Assembly (NCBI GenBank): GCA_001986395.2
Contig: MQVO02000013.1
Span: 1-64,000, forward strand
Reading direction: 5' to 3'
Length of the DNA: 64,000 bases
Source of the DNA: Irpex lacteus
Taxonomy: Eukaryota > Basidiomycota > Agaricomycetes > Polyporales > Irpicaceae
Shown: positions 12,250 to 22,255 of the stretch, one piece after another
Layout: each line of letters opens with the position of its first letter
How positions within the stretch are numbered: the first letter of the stretch is position 1
The notes under the pieces: generated by a model
What the model saw: the letters and a program-made list of their open reading frames with translations, nothing else
Databases searched by the model: none
Told to the model about the DNA's origin: nothing
Program-made: the position numbers and the translations under genes

Positions 12250-13526
12250 AGGTTGTTGCTTAGCCTTTGTCAAGTAAAAACTAACAACTGAGGACAGTTG
12301 ATTGCTAAAGTGACCCCCACTATGTCGCGCGTCAAAAGTGTTTGACACCAGAATTGGGCAGCTCACTTGACAAAGACTAGCAGCATTCTAAGCCCCCCAG
12401 GGAAGCTCAGAATAAAAGCCTTTTATCATAAAAACAAGGCCAAATGACTCATTTAACATAGGAACAGGTTCTCGGGCACATCCAAGCAATAAGCCGAGTA
12501 AGCAAGTTCCGCTCTCTTGTCAAGAACACACACTCTCCCCGACGGATTGAGTCTAAAGTATTGGGGAAGGGCATGTGGTCTTCAACATGTTGGGGAAACA
12601 CAGCCTCATGCAAGGAGAAAGGAAGCATCTGGCCCTAAACTGTTGAGAATCCCATCGTCCGCACGTTCACGTACCACTATACCTACGTTTAGATGTCCAT
12701 ATTCTGTTTGCCCCAACCGTTCATGAAGTAGAGTAGTATCATGTAGGCAAAGTAACAACCCATCAGTTCAGGGAAGGTATAAAAGGCGGCAGAACAAGCC
12801 AACGGAGGGAGGGAACACCCCAGATTTTGGAAGTATCCAGCCCTCAGTAAGTCAGCCAGCCTAAGGCTCCCCTGTCCACAACAGACAGGTGTTGAGCAAC
12901 CTCCTGAGCAGCCAGCTAGAGTGAGCCTCCACAACATAGGTATTGTGGAACTCATCAGCCCTGGTTGTCACCAAGCCCCGTTCTGTCAAGTTTCTGCTCT
13001 GCACTCTGGTGCAGACTGTGATATCATAGACTCGTTCGCCATTAACATTCGAGGTTTGTGGGCTGTCTGAGCCACCTTCCTCACTGTCTGTAAGTTGTGT
13101 GATCCATTTCTCTGTCTCTGTCTCTGTCTCTGTCTCTGTCTCTCTCTATTGTGTGCCTTCTGTGTTCCCAACTGTGTTCTGACTCCTTGTGTGATTTCTT
13201 CATCTCCTGTCCGCTGCTGCGTTTCTCTCTGTCACTGCCATCTCTGTAGTCAGCAGCATTGTATCTAGCAGTCTCCGGCATTCACTTTAGCTCACTCACA
13301 ACCTTCTAGCTTTACTTTCAGCTAAACTCCTCGCCATAACCATTCTCGGATATCGCTGTAGTCATTCCATTCCCCTCACCTGAACAACTGAGCTAGCTCG
13401 ACCAACGACAAGTCCAGCGACCCTCAGGACAGACTGCCAGTGCCTATCTTCCACTCTTCCCATCAGTTGTGAGGGTTGATTATTTCAGCTCTCTCATTTC
13501 TAGGTTCTTCGCAGTTAGTCACGACA
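12250..13526 (+). repeat. 3' LTR of element 1 (left border approximate)
   Basis: Non-coding region with a good TATA box at 12778-12785 (TATAAAAG), a long pyrimidine-rich leader and a CA end (CACGACA) at 13526 followed by ACGT. The length of about 1.2-1.3 kb resembles the other LTRs here (1,095 and 1,328 bp). The 5' border cannot be fixed because the partner LTR is outside the window; starts between about 12,250 and 12,330 are possible. Confidence 0.5.
13109..13147. repeat. (TCTCTG)n microsatellite
   Basis: Perfect hexanucleotide repeats (four to five) followed by TCTCTCTC, inside the putative 3' LTR of element 1. Confidence 0.9.
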
Positions 13527-13531
13527 ACGTA
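13527..13531. other. Right flank of element 1 insertion (ACGTA)
   Basis: First bases after the CA end of element 1. Probably one copy of the target duplication, with the other copy outside the window. ACGT also flanks two solo LTRs in this window. Confidence 0.4.
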
Positions 13532-13984
13532 CACGCAGGGGACAACAGCCAAACCAATATATAGTCTGAGTGAAATCGCGTTAAGGAGCGTGCATGTGTG
13601 AACAAATGGGCTACGTACTTATGCGGGTTTTCTTCAGGCACTAACCAAGGAGACCGGACATAAGAAGCGGGACCACTTGCGGCGTCGAGTCGATAGACGA
13701 CGGGCGATATAGGTGGGAGAATCGGCGATGACGTGGGTTTGGTGATCGAAGGCGGGGAAAGGAATGGAAAGGAAGGAAAAGAGGAAAGCGATGACGTGGG
13801 TTTTAAAGGGGAATCAGGGAAAGAAAGTGGAAGGACCGAGGCGACGAAGGGAAGCGATGACGTGGGTTTTCGAAGGCATACGACAAGAGGAATGAAAAGG
13901 AAGGGGGGAAGGATAGGGCGGACTACGAAGCCGAAGACAGAGGTTAGACCAGTATAGCGGATAGAGTAATATTGATTGCTTACT
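13532..13984 (-). other. Post-middle-ORF region of element 2 with three spaced copies of a 16 nt repeat
   Basis: GCGATGACGTGGGTTT (+ strand) occurs near 13725, 13789 and 13854, spaced about 65 nt with purine-rich sequence between. The position corresponds to the spacer before pol in element 1. A 455 aa minus-strand frame covers this stretch, but it is mostly an out-of-frame shadow of the middle ORF. Confidence 0.5.
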
Positions 13985-16678
13985 CTACTCCGCGCGTTGA
14001 AACGTTTCGAGACAGATGTCTCGAAAGTCTTGGGGAAATGTTGGTACCGACCAGTGTCCTCCGAATATCCCACGCCTTCGGTAGCCTTGAATGGTATCGT
14101 TGTCCGGGGTCGACGCTCGATAGGCCAGGGCGTTGTCCAAGGTCTCCGCGACGTAACCGTGGTATTGGTTGCTGATAGCGAAAAAGACTCGGGCCTGCAG
14201 GGCTTCGATTTCTTCAACGGGGTCCAGGTAAGGATTACCGTCGAACTCCTGCTTGGGGAAAAACAGGGCAGTAAGAGCGAGTTGAAGTTCGGCGTGGTCC
14301 TCGGGATCGAGATTGCGGAAGGTGCGTAGAAATCGTTCGAGCCCGAGGTCTTGCGCGAGCTCAATGATGGGCCTGAGACGTCTGACGAGAGCGCGGCGTG
14401 CGAGCCAGTGAACGACCAGTCCGTCTGAGTCGTTGCCGTCTGTGGCGTACATGGCTGCGATCTCGGAGTTAGGTGCTGAAAAACGACGGCGACGACGGGT
14501 GCGGTCGTCCTCTTGAAATTCTTGGGCGTTGATGACGTCCTTGAAGGCGATGAGAGTGCTGATGACGTGATGGGCTGTGTGGGTGCAGCGGGAGGGTGGA
14601 CAAATGCGTGGAGGGGTAACCCAGGGGCGACTGGTGTATCCCTCGTCGTATGGGGAAGGGGGGTCTTCTGCGATGGCTTCGCCAGGGAGTAGCGGGGGTC
14701 GTGAGAGGACTGCGAGCTTCTCGTCATAAGTGCATGAGCCAGGGGTGTGACAAAGAGGGGATGTGGGCGAAGCCATGACAGAGTCATGGTCCATCCAAGC
14801 AGGAGGGTGGAGAATGCCTGCAGCGTCGGGCTCAGCGAGAAAGCAATCGATAGAGTCGATGACCGACACACCTTGGTAAGGGTCAATCTCGATGCTTTCG
14901 TTGCTCGAGCTGTCTTCCTCGCTACTTGTATCCTCCTCCTCTAACTCGATGTCGACGGCCTCCTCGATAGTGACATCGTTCAGAGTGAGGCGTTCGACGC
15001 CGGCGAGTACCTGGGGGTCCATGAGAAAGGCTCGGTCTTGAGGTAGGCCTGGCAAACGTGCGCGGGCGAATACAGGTGCATCACGCAGGGCAGCCTCGAT
15101 GGCATACCCGTGCATGATCATGACGGGGTCGGCGGGGGCATCAGGGGTGTCACTGTCGTCGTTGTTAGTGCTGGAAGTGGCAGCCGGGATGTCGTTGTCG
15201 TTGTTGGTGCGTGGGTCCGAGTGGATGGTGAGTTGTCGAACACCGTCCTCGATGGGCTCGACGGGGACGTCGCCTGCGGTGAGCAGACGGTTGCGCGTGT
15301 TGACGGCGACCTGGGCTCGTAAGGCGTCGAGCAGGAGGCTGAGGGAGGTGGGGTGAGCGATGGGTACATGGCCTGATGGGCAGGGCACGTACCTCTCGTC
15401 CGTCTCCTGCACAATCCTTCGGGCTAGATCCTCGTGTTGAGGACGCGCGTATTCATAGTCGAGGTGGGGGCGCTCAGAGACATCGAGGACAGTGGGGGCA
15501 GCTGAGTATAGAAGGGAAAGGAGGGAGGGACCAGTAGTCGGTGACGAAGGAGGTGTGGGCAGTGATGAGGAGGGAATGGACAGCGACGAAGTAGAAACTG
15601 GCAGTGACCACGAGGCAGGTGGCGTCCACGTGGCCGGAGGTTGCGTGGGCTGGAGGTTGCCGGAGCCAGGCGCTGGGATCGACGAGGTAATCTCGTCGGT
15701 ATCCGGGCTTGAGATGCTCCCGATCTCCGAGTCTGAGCCAAAGAAATCTCTGAGCTCAGCCTCGGCGCGGGCATCCGTAAGACGCTCTTGCTCTGGGGAT
15801 CTCCGGTGAGTCGCGTGGCTGTGCGCGCTGATGGGACTCATACCTTTGATGACCTCTCGCAGATGCTTGAGGTCGTCGCTCTCTCCCTCCTCGCTGTGTC
15901 CCTTCTCGGCTACGCCGTTCTCGTCTCCCTCGTCGGTCTCTCCACTATCGCTGACAGGACTGGCCGGGCCAATCAAGAGGCCAACACGATCTCTGCAAGA
16001 CGACGAATCAGCGGGCTGCAAACAATCTGAAGGTGAATCATCATACCGGTGGCCAATAAACTCGACGGGCGACCATTCGACCGGGTGCATGCCTCGAGGA
16101 GGAGCGTTTGGGCTGCCTAGGACGATGAGGCGGTCGAGGACGAGGATGGGAGAGTGGGCGCAGCGAGTGGTGTCGCCGGCAGGCGCAGTAAGGTAATGTC
16201 CTTGGCTGTTTCTTTGGCCCTCTATAGCACGTACGTTTCGGTTTACTTGAAGTTCGAATGGTGGAATGCTGAAGTTTCTTTCCCCTGCCAGGATGATAAG
16301 GTCTCCAGTGACCGGATGCGACGTTCTGTACATGTCGAAACCGTACATACGTCGACGGGCCTCTTCGACAGTCGGGAAAGGATTCGAAGCGAGGTGGATG
16401 ACACCACGGTAAGCAAGTCCTTCGAGAAGGTTCGCTGCTTGGGCAGGAGTTAACATACACCTGAATATAACATAGGCGACGCTCTGCTCGGGCTCGGAAG
16501 GAATGCAAACGGCGAACGGCGCATTCATGTTGTGCCGAATGACAGCGCGAACGCGTTCAGAGGGCGGGGCGACGGGCGTAGCGAGCGGCGTAGACGGTGG
16601 AGACGTGGCGACGGCGACTGAACGATAGATCACAGGGTCCGGGGGCGTAGGTTCGAGAGGGGCGGGAGACTTGGGCAT
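13985..16678 (-). CDS. Middle ORF of element 2, 897 aa, unknown function
   Basis: Single uninterrupted ORF. An N-terminal domain (about residues 35-220) is followed by a low-complexity acidic and Ser/Pro-rich middle with several acidic clusters (for example DIELEEEDTSSEEDSSS). A C-terminal globular region has GNPYL-x3-E-x9-FF, the signature shared with the spliced middle gene of element 1. The start codon abuts the gag-pro stop as TGAATG with no spacer, so translation may depend on termination-reinitiation or on a separate transcript. No protease, RT, RNase H, integrase or zinc motif was seen. Keeping an 897-codon frame open suggests recent selection or recent insertion. Confidence 0.75.
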   Translation of the reverse strand: MPKSPAPLEPTPPDPVIYRSVAVATSPPSTPLATPVAPPSERVRAVIRHNMNAPFAVCIPSEPEQSVAYVIFRCMLTPAQAANLLEGLAYRGVIHLASNPFPTVEEARRRMYGFDMYRTSHPVTGDLIILAGERNFSIPPFELQVNRNVRAIEGQRNSQGHYLTAPAGDTTRCAHSPILVLDRLIVLGSPNAPPRGMHPVEWSPVEFIGHRYDDSPSDCLQPADSSSCRDRVGLLIGPASPVSDSGETDEGDENGVAEKGHSEEGESDDLKHLREVIKGMSPISAHSHATHRRSPEQERLTDARAEAELRDFFGSDSEIGSISSPDTDEITSSIPAPGSGNLQPTQPPATWTPPASWSLPVSTSSLSIPSSSLPTPPSSPTTGPSLLSLLYSAAPTVLDVSERPHLDYEYARPQHEDLARRIVQETDERYVPCPSGHVPIAHPTSLSLLLDALRAQVAVNTRNRLLTAGDVPVEPIEDGVRQLTIHSDPRTNNDNDIPAATSSTNNDDSDTPDAPADPVMIMHGYAIEAALRDAPVFARARLPGLPQDRAFLMDPQVLAGVERLTLNDVTIEEAVDIELEEEDTSSEEDSSSNESIEIDPYQGVSVIDSIDCFLAEPDAAGILHPPAWMDHDSVMASPTSPLCHTPGSCTYDEKLAVLSRPPLLPGEAIAEDPPSPYDEGYTSRPWVTPPRICPPSRCTHTAHHVISTLIAFKDVINAQEFQEDDRTRRRRRFSAPNSEIAAMYATDGNDSDGLVVHWLARRALVRRLRPIIELAQDLGLERFLRTFRNLDPEDHAELQLALTALFFPKQEFDGNPYLDPVEEIEALQARVFFAISNQYHGYVAETLDNALAYRASTPDNDTIQGYRRRGIFGGHWSVPTFPQDFRDICLETFQRAE

Positions 16679-19600
16679 TCAGTGAGTGCGTGGTTTATTA
16701 GGGAGACTGACGAGAGCTTTGTCTAGCCCAGATACCCTATTCGTCACGTCATGCGAACTCTTGGGACAATCCCCCTTACCCTCGATCAACCTTTGCAGAG
16801 CATCAAGCTGACTTAGGAGGGGCGGGTTGCGATTTTGCTTCCGCAAAACGCGCCCGTTTGGCAGCTCAAGTCTCATCCCCTTTCGTCGGAATTCACCTCG
16901 TTGTTCACGTCGCTCAAGCTCACAGCACTTCGACATTTCATGACTTGGACTCCCGCAACCGAAGCAAGCACGCCGTGAGGTTCTCTGGCGCTGCCTGGGT
17001 GGACGGGTCGGACGACTGCCCTTTTGGGCAATGGGCGGGCTGCCCGATAAGGTAGGCGTTCGCGCGTGCTCAATAATTCCTTTTCGAGATAAGCTGCTAA
17101 CGTTTGTCTGATTTCTAGGTACAATTCTATGTCCCCTTGACCCTGACTTCTGCCAGTGCTTATCTCTAGATGGCTTGAGCCGGGGTGCCGTGGCTTGGTG
17201 GGCTGAGGGTTGACCTCTTGGATGGGTCGGGGGTTCTTTCGATGCGGTGCTTGTCGGGTTTTGGTTTAGGTGAGTTCCCTCATTGGTTGACAGGTTTCGG
17301 GCTGTGCGCTGACTTTTCCCTTTTTGGTTTCTTGCATTCCAGGGTATGTTTCCTCGAGCAGTTGGCAGGTTGACAGGTGCGCCGCTTTGCTTCTTTTGGT
17401 TAGGTTTACTGTGTGGCTGCACCTGCTGGTTGTCTAGATGCCTACCCAGCTCGGGCCGCTGACACTGGTGTGCTTGCACATCAGTTGTCCGGTTACTGGA
17501 AACTCCCTCTGGACCGGAACGGGCGCTACAAGCTGAAAACGCGTGAGTCGTTCCACAGCAATCCGGGTGTAGTGCGTGACTAACTGCCTTATTAGGAAAT
17601 TCGGATAAAACCTCGGTGATGGCGGCTTCGAATTGCGACGACGGGGTTTGCCCCATCAAGACAAGTGACAAGTCAGGTCTCAATGGCTTTGGTAAGTGAC
17701 TTTCGTGGCTTGTTTCTCCGTTTACGTGGCTAACACTTGGTCGTTCGCGTTCGTAGCTCCAATTCGAAACTTCTCGCATCCAATGTCCGAGTACACGGCG
17801 GTCTTGATTGAGGATGTCCCAACGGTGTTCGGATCGTAAGTAAGCCATTCTCTCGTCGTTTTGTCTAGTGAGAAACTGACTTTCTGGTCCGTCGTAGACA
17901 TCCCATGCTTCGTTGACGGCGCGCATATCGGCTTCAAAAAGCTCGCGCAGGTACTTCTGAGCGTTTTGCATCCATTGTTTGAAGGTGAGTCCTCCACAGT
18001 TCAGTTCGTTTTCTATAATGCTTACCATTCTCGCCTCATCTGCAGTAGATAGCTTGATTTCGGGAGATGGTGACTGATCGGCGGTGGCTTGTGGGGACTT
18101 TACTTCACGTACTATAACAGTGGATGTACTTGGCAGCTCGGTGTCGTCCATCGTCATGAATTTAAATGTTTCCGATAAATCTTGACTTTGTGACTGTGTG
18201 ACAAGTACTTTGGCGGGCTCTTCGGAGTTGTTCTTCTGAGTGTTACGGCTAGATCGGCTGACTGGGCTGAGCATGAAGTTGTCGAGTTCTTGTTCGACTA
18301 ATCCTTCTGGAATGTCAAGGGCTAATAACGTGGACTCTAGAACTTCTGCTCTGCGTTTCTGTTTGATGTCAGCGGGATCCTGCGGTAACGTCTTGGTTGA
18401 TTCGGTGGCTGTTACAGGGTCTTCATCTTCTTTGACCTCCTCAATCCGAGCATGTGCTGAGTCTTCTGAGTGCATAGATAGGTAGGCCTCGCTGATGCGG
18501 ACCTTCTGAACTTTCTGCCTCTGGTGTGAATAGTACTCATCATATACGTCGGGAGGTGGTCGTGGTTCTCCTGCAACTAGCATTTCCCACTGGCTATTCA
18601 AGTCTTGATCCTTGAACACCAGGAAGGTTCCTTCTCTTCGCTCGTCTATCGTAATGAAGTTTCCTCTTTGCCATGGTCTTCCGAGAAGCAAGTCGAATGG
18701 TGCGTGTTCGCCGATGTACATATTTGCAAAAGTTAAAACGTCTCCACAGCGTAACGGGACTTCGGCTAGGAATCCTGATAGAGTTCCTTCGCCTCCGTTG
18801 GCATCGTTCATGACTATTGAGCGGGTGACGTCGACTGGCTGCTTGATACAGTTGAGCCAAGTCTTTTTGCTGCATATGTTAAGCATGGAACCGGTATCGA
18901 TAATGGTCTCTATCGGAATTCCGTTGCAGTGTAGTGTGAGGCGAATGAGCTGGCTTCGGGTTTTTGGCATGAAAGCGGCGACCGTGGTGGGTTCGTCCTC
19001 CTGATACTCGGTGGCGGTAGCTAGTTTCGTGTCAGCTGGTGCCTTTGCTTGCTTGAGTCTCAGAACATCCTGCATACGTTGGGTCATCTCGCGAGATACA
19101 GCCATGAGTTCACCGACTTGAAGGCTGACAGGGGCACTGAGCATCTTGTCGAGAACGGTGTTGGGGTTGACGTGGCTTTGAATCTCCGACTGGCGAGGCT
19201 GACGCTTGGCTGGTTCATCACGTGGTGCAGGATTAGGCGCTGGTTTCGGTTTGAACTGGTCGTGCCGAATACCCGGTGGCGGCTTTCGTTGGGCGTTCTT
19301 ACGAGAGAGCGGAATATCCTCCTCGATATCGCTATCGTTATCTGGGTCGAACATTCTTACATCCTCCTCATGGGAGCGAACTGGGACTGGAACTGGAACT
19401 GGCTTTGGTGTAGGCTTAGGTCTAGGATCTACATTTTCCTTGTTCGGATTCTGCTTATCCTTAAACCGAGCGCCTGAATCTTTGCGGAGAGGTGGAGGAA
19501 CTACTCCTTGAAACCTATCTCGCTTAGCTTTCATGCGCATGTCGGATGACTCTACTGGGTATGCAGCCATGTCTGGGTCCTCATATTCGATATCTCCTTT

Positions 19601-21103
19601 GAAGAAGGCGTAGGGGTTCTGGTCATGCTGAATGGCGTAAACCTCATCATCTGTCAGGTCGGCTTCGGCAGGCTGGTCATCAATGGTTATGAGATTACTA
19701 GAGTTCTGTAGCCGTTCTATAGCTTCGGTCAAAGGTTCGCCAAGGTAGTTACGACGAATGGAAGAGCCGTTGCTCATAACCCATTGGTTGTTAGCTCCAT
19801 AACGAATGACTCCTTTGTTGGCTAAGTCTCTAAGGTCGGGGCAGAATCTCATTGAGTGGCCTTGCTTTCCGCAACCGAAACAGTTCTGAGTGGAGAATCC
19901 ACCTGACATATGTGGCGGAGGTTCGCGTTCAAAGCTCTGACGTTCGCGTGGTGCTGAGGCAGAAGTCGTGGGTGATATACGACGCTGCTCGCTGGGCGTT
20001 GGTACTAATTCTTTGATGATCGGATCAATACGATAGGCTTTGAAGTACACAGTGGCATACTCGGGATCTTGGATGCTCATCTTGCTAAGTCTAGAGATTA
20101 GATGCTCGAAGTCATCCTCGCTTGGGGTTTTACTCCCCTTTGCTGGTGAATTAGATCCTGATTTTGACTTGTGCGACTCGCTGTCACTTTCAGACTCTGA
20201 TGAGCTTACAGATTGTGCTTTCTTTGGAAGGCGAAAGCGAGTCTTACGAACTGGCTTTTCCTTTTCCTTAGAGTGAGACTTTCTGGGCTTTTTCTTGACA
20301 GTAACTTTAACTTTCTGGTCATCACTGCTTTCGCTTTCGGAGTCAGATGATGATTCAGACGTTTCAGATTCGCTGTCTTCAGAATCAGAGGGTAACCTAT
20401 CATTATCAAAGCGATCTCGCTTGAGTAATGTTTCTGCTGCTTTGGCCACATCAACAATGTCGAAGGGTGTGTCTAAGTCGTGATTAGGCTTGGAACTCAT
20501 AAGGCGAAGCTCAATACGATCTCGGAAGCGACGAGGAATTCCTTTCCAGAAATAAATCGCTCGCTCCTCTTTGTCGATCTTGCCTTTAGCCTCGAGCCAT
20601 CCTGATATACGAATAAACTCACGGTTATACTTCATCCATGCTGCTTGATTGGCAAAGGGTTCCTTCGCTCGGCTAGTGATCACAAAGCTTTCCAAGTCTC
20701 GCACCTTGTATCGGCGTGAGTCCTTGTCTGCTTCGTAGAACTTTCGCAGGTCTTTAGCAAACTGAGTCCAGTTTGGAGTTCGATAACTAGTAAGTCCTTC
20801 CATAAACTGGCGCACAGCTTTAGAGCAGTACTGCGTAATATTCTCAACCTTTTCCTTATCGGTAGTCAGGTTGTACTTTGGGATCATTCGCTCATAGTGT
20901 CGGAGAAAGATATCAACTTCGGCTGACTTTCCTTTGAACTTCTTGGGTGCTCCCTTCATTCCTAGGAAAGGCATATCCGTTACTGATAGTGGTGGTATCG
21001 CTGCCATGGTGGGCAACGATGACCTAGATGTCGGAGTAGTTGGTGTTGAGATTGTCGATGGTGGACTTGATATGGATAGTGATGTGTCACTACTCATACA
21101 CAA
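16679..21103 (-). CDS. gag-pro: Gag-protease polyprotein of element 2, 1474 aa
   Basis: Forms the particle and processes the polyprotein. After a Ser/Thr/Pro-rich leader comes a retrotransposon Gag domain (about residues 45-205), then an acidic/basic repeat-rich linker. A CCHC zinc knuckle (CFGCGKQGHSMRFC, starting Cys 408) follows. A retropepsin domain has catalytic IIDTGS (Asp 736) and the flap/C-terminal FDLLLGRPW. A long linker leads to a second CCHC knuckle (CFGCGSPSHEMSKC, Cys 1380) near the C-terminus. The start ATG is 57 nt after the LTR, with another ATG two codons later. The sequences after each knuckle are also alike, so the whole knuckle module looks duplicated. The ORF is intact. 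Confidence 0.9.
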   Translation of the reverse strand: MCMSSDTSLSISSPPSTISTPTTPTSRSSLPTMAAIPPLSVTDMPFLGMKGAPKKFKGKSAEVDIFLRHYERMIPKYNLTTDKEKVENITQYCSKAVRQFMEGLTSYRTPNWTQFAKDLRKFYEADKDSRRYKVRDLESFVITSRAKEPFANQAAWMKYNREFIRISGWLEAKGKIDKEERAIYFWKGIPRRFRDRIELRLMSSKPNHDLDTPFDIVDVAKAAETLLKRDRFDNDRLPSDSEDSESETSESSSDSESESSDDQKVKVTVKKKPRKSHSKEKEKPVRKTRFRLPKKAQSVSSSESESDSESHKSKSGSNSPAKGSKTPSEDDFEHLISRLSKMSIQDPEYATVYFKAYRIDPIIKELVPTPSEQRRISPTTSASAPRERQSFEREPPPHMSGGFSTQNCFGCGKQGHSMRFCPDLRDLANKGVIRYGANNQWVMSNGSSIRRNYLGEPLTEAIERLQNSSNLITIDDQPAEADLTDDEVYAIQHDQNPYAFFKGDIEYEDPDMAAYPVESSDMRMKAKRDRFQGVVPPPLRKDSGARFKDKQNPNKENVDPRPKPTPKPVPVPVPVRSHEEDVRMFDPDNDSDIEEDIPLSRKNAQRKPPPGIRHDQFKPKPAPNPAPRDEPAKRQPRQSEIQSHVNPNTVLDKMLSAPVSLQVGELMAVSREMTQRMQDVLRLKQAKAPADTKLATATEYQEDEPTTVAAFMPKTRSQLIRLTLHCNGIPIETIIDTGSMLNICSKKTWLNCIKQPVDVTRSIVMNDANGGEGTLSGFLAEVPLRCGDVLTFANMYIGEHAPFDLLLGRPWQRGNFITIDERREGTFLVFKDQDLNSQWEMLVAGEPRPPPDVYDEYYSHQRQKVQKVRISEAYLSMHSEDSAHARIEEVKEDEDPVTATESTKTLPQDPADIKQKRRAEVLESTLLALDIPEGLVEQELDNFMLSPVSRSSRNTQKNNSEEPAKVLVTQSQSQDLSETFKFMTMDDTELPSTSTVIVREVKSPQATADQSPSPEIKLSTADEARMVSIIENELNCGGLTFKQWMQNAQKYLRELFEADMRAVNEAWDVYDGPESQFLTRQNDERMAYLRSEHRWDILNQDRRVLGHWMREVSNWSYERERPSVSHVNGETSHESHLPKPLRPDLSLVLMGQTPSSQFEAAITEVLSEFPNKAVSHALHPDCCGTTHAFSACSARSGPEGVSSNRTTDVQAHQCQRPELGRHLDNQQVQPHSKPNQKKQSGAPVNLPTARGNIPWNARNQKGKSQRTARNLSTNEGTHLNQNPTSTASKEPPTHPRGQPSAHQATAPRLKPSRDKHWQKSGSRGHRIVPRNQTNVSSLSRKGIIEHARTPTLSGSPPIAQKGSRPTRPPRQRQRTSRRACFGCGSPSHEMSKCCELERREQRGEFRRKGMRLELPNGRVLRKQNRNPPLLSQLDALQRLIEGKGDCPKSSHDVTNRVSGLDKALVSLPNKPRTH

Positions 21104-21142
21104 GCCGAGTCTATGATTTCCTTAACTTTAATCTTCCCCCCC

Positions 21143-21160
21143 CTCCCGGTGGGCTCCAGA
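21143..21160 (-). other. Candidate primer binding site of element 2
   Basis: Immediately inside the 5' LTR (minus strand) lies TCTGGAGCCCACCGGGAG. TGG at offset 2 is compatible with annealing to the CCA end of a tRNA, but the tRNA could not be named. No self-complement was found near the LTR TATA box. Confidence 0.4.
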
Positions 21161-22255
21161 TGTCGAGATCAGAAAATGAGATTGCTAAATGCGGCGGCCT
21201 GGGATACGTAAGACGACTGAGACGCGGTAAGTGTTATGGTACCAGGCAGAGCAAATAGATATGTGGTGTAGAGTTGGATGGGAAACGGAAGGGGGAATCG
21301 AAGTGGGTGTGACTAGCACTACGCCTAGCGATGAGTAGCTCTGGGACTGGTGAACACGAAGGTCGGAGTGATGTCTATGATACGCAAGCCTAATCTCTTC
21401 TGCCGAGAATCGATGGACCAGACGTTAGGTCGATCTATCCCGGTCGTTCGTGTTGGGGAGTGAAAGACCTTTAGACAGGAACTATAGACTATGAGAAGGT
21501 GGGTTTAGAGTTGAGAGTAGAGTGAGAGAGTAGAGGGAAGAAACAAACAATACCCTGGATCAGACTAATACGATACGATACCTGATACGATGAACGACTA
21601 CGGCTGAATCCTCACGAGTACTTGATACTAGCAGCGTAATAGACAGCTCCCTTCGCAGCTCTGTGCGCCTGATGAGTGTCTACTTACGTGATAGCTATCA
21701 AGCAACCAAGGAGTTCTGAAAGGCTAACCCGCTCGTGGAGTTACACCTAAGCTATAGACGTAAACGTACGACTGAACGTTCCTACTAACTGATTCGGTGG
21801 GTACTAAATGCTTCCTCTGAAGTTTTGCTTAGATTCTGGGGCAGGAAGGCCCCTCTATTTATATGTACAGGAAGTCATGTATCTACTAGCATAGCCTCAG
21901 GAATCTGTATCTACAATGACCGTGACAACGCTGTGCGTTGCCGATATGAAACACGTAACAAGGTGGGGATGACATAGATTTGCTGTGCAATGTGTTCCGG
22001 AATGTTCTGCAGCATAGCCACAGTGCATAGCCTCACGTATGCTGACTCATTTGGTTGTCGTGGATGCAGAATGACTCATAGGTAGCGCACAGCCACATCG
22101 TAGCCTGTGCATAGCTTCACATATCCATGCATAGCTTTGCACAGCCTCATCGTGACCTAGGTTACTGGTGGGGTCTAGGAGTCCGGTAGGGTCTGCTGAG
22201 TCTCAGTAGTGAGTTTGCACATGTAACCAACACATTACGAAGTAATGGCGTTACA
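21161..22255 (-). repeat. 5' LTR of element 2 (1,095 bp)
   Basis: On minus it begins TGTAACG and ends CTCGACA, that is TG...CA with a short inverted end. The border is defined by alignment to the inverted copy at 22498-23588, where similarity stops on both sides. A TATA box (TATAAATAGAG on minus, near 21,860) lies mid-LTR. Confidence 0.9.

Larger units (their letters stand above)
1..13526 (+). mobile_element. Large Ty3/Gypsy LTR retrotransposon (element 1), 5' end outside window
   Basis: Order on + is retropepsin fragment, middle gene, pol (RT-RNase H-integrase), two accessory genes, 3' LTR. There is no chromodomain at the pol C-terminus. The right boundary is placed where the LTR-like region ends in ...CACGACA and is followed by ACGTA. 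Beyond it the DNA belongs to a minus-strand element of the same general type, so this copy appears nested in that one. The 5' LTR and most of gag would lie left of position 1. Domain content is certain; the exact 3' boundary is inferred from the CA terminus and the ACGT flank and could not be checked against a second LTR. Confidence 0.8.
13527..22255 (-). mobile_element. Ty3/Gypsy element 2, 5' part, interrupted by element 1
   Basis: On the minus strand the order is 5' LTR (22255-21161), a 57 nt leader, gag-protease, middle ORF, then about 450 bp of non-coding DNA ending at the element 1 boundary. Pol and the 3' LTR are missing from the window. The simplest reading is that element 1 jumped into the segment before pol, leaving the rest of element 2 beyond the left edge. 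Confidence 0.75.

Noticed and set aside
13519..14886. 455 aa minus-strand ORF
   Set aside because: Most of it overlaps the 897 aa middle ORF on the same strand in another frame and is Ser/Pro/Thr-rich, as expected of a shadow frame in GC-rich coding DNA. The unique part covers non-coding repeats.
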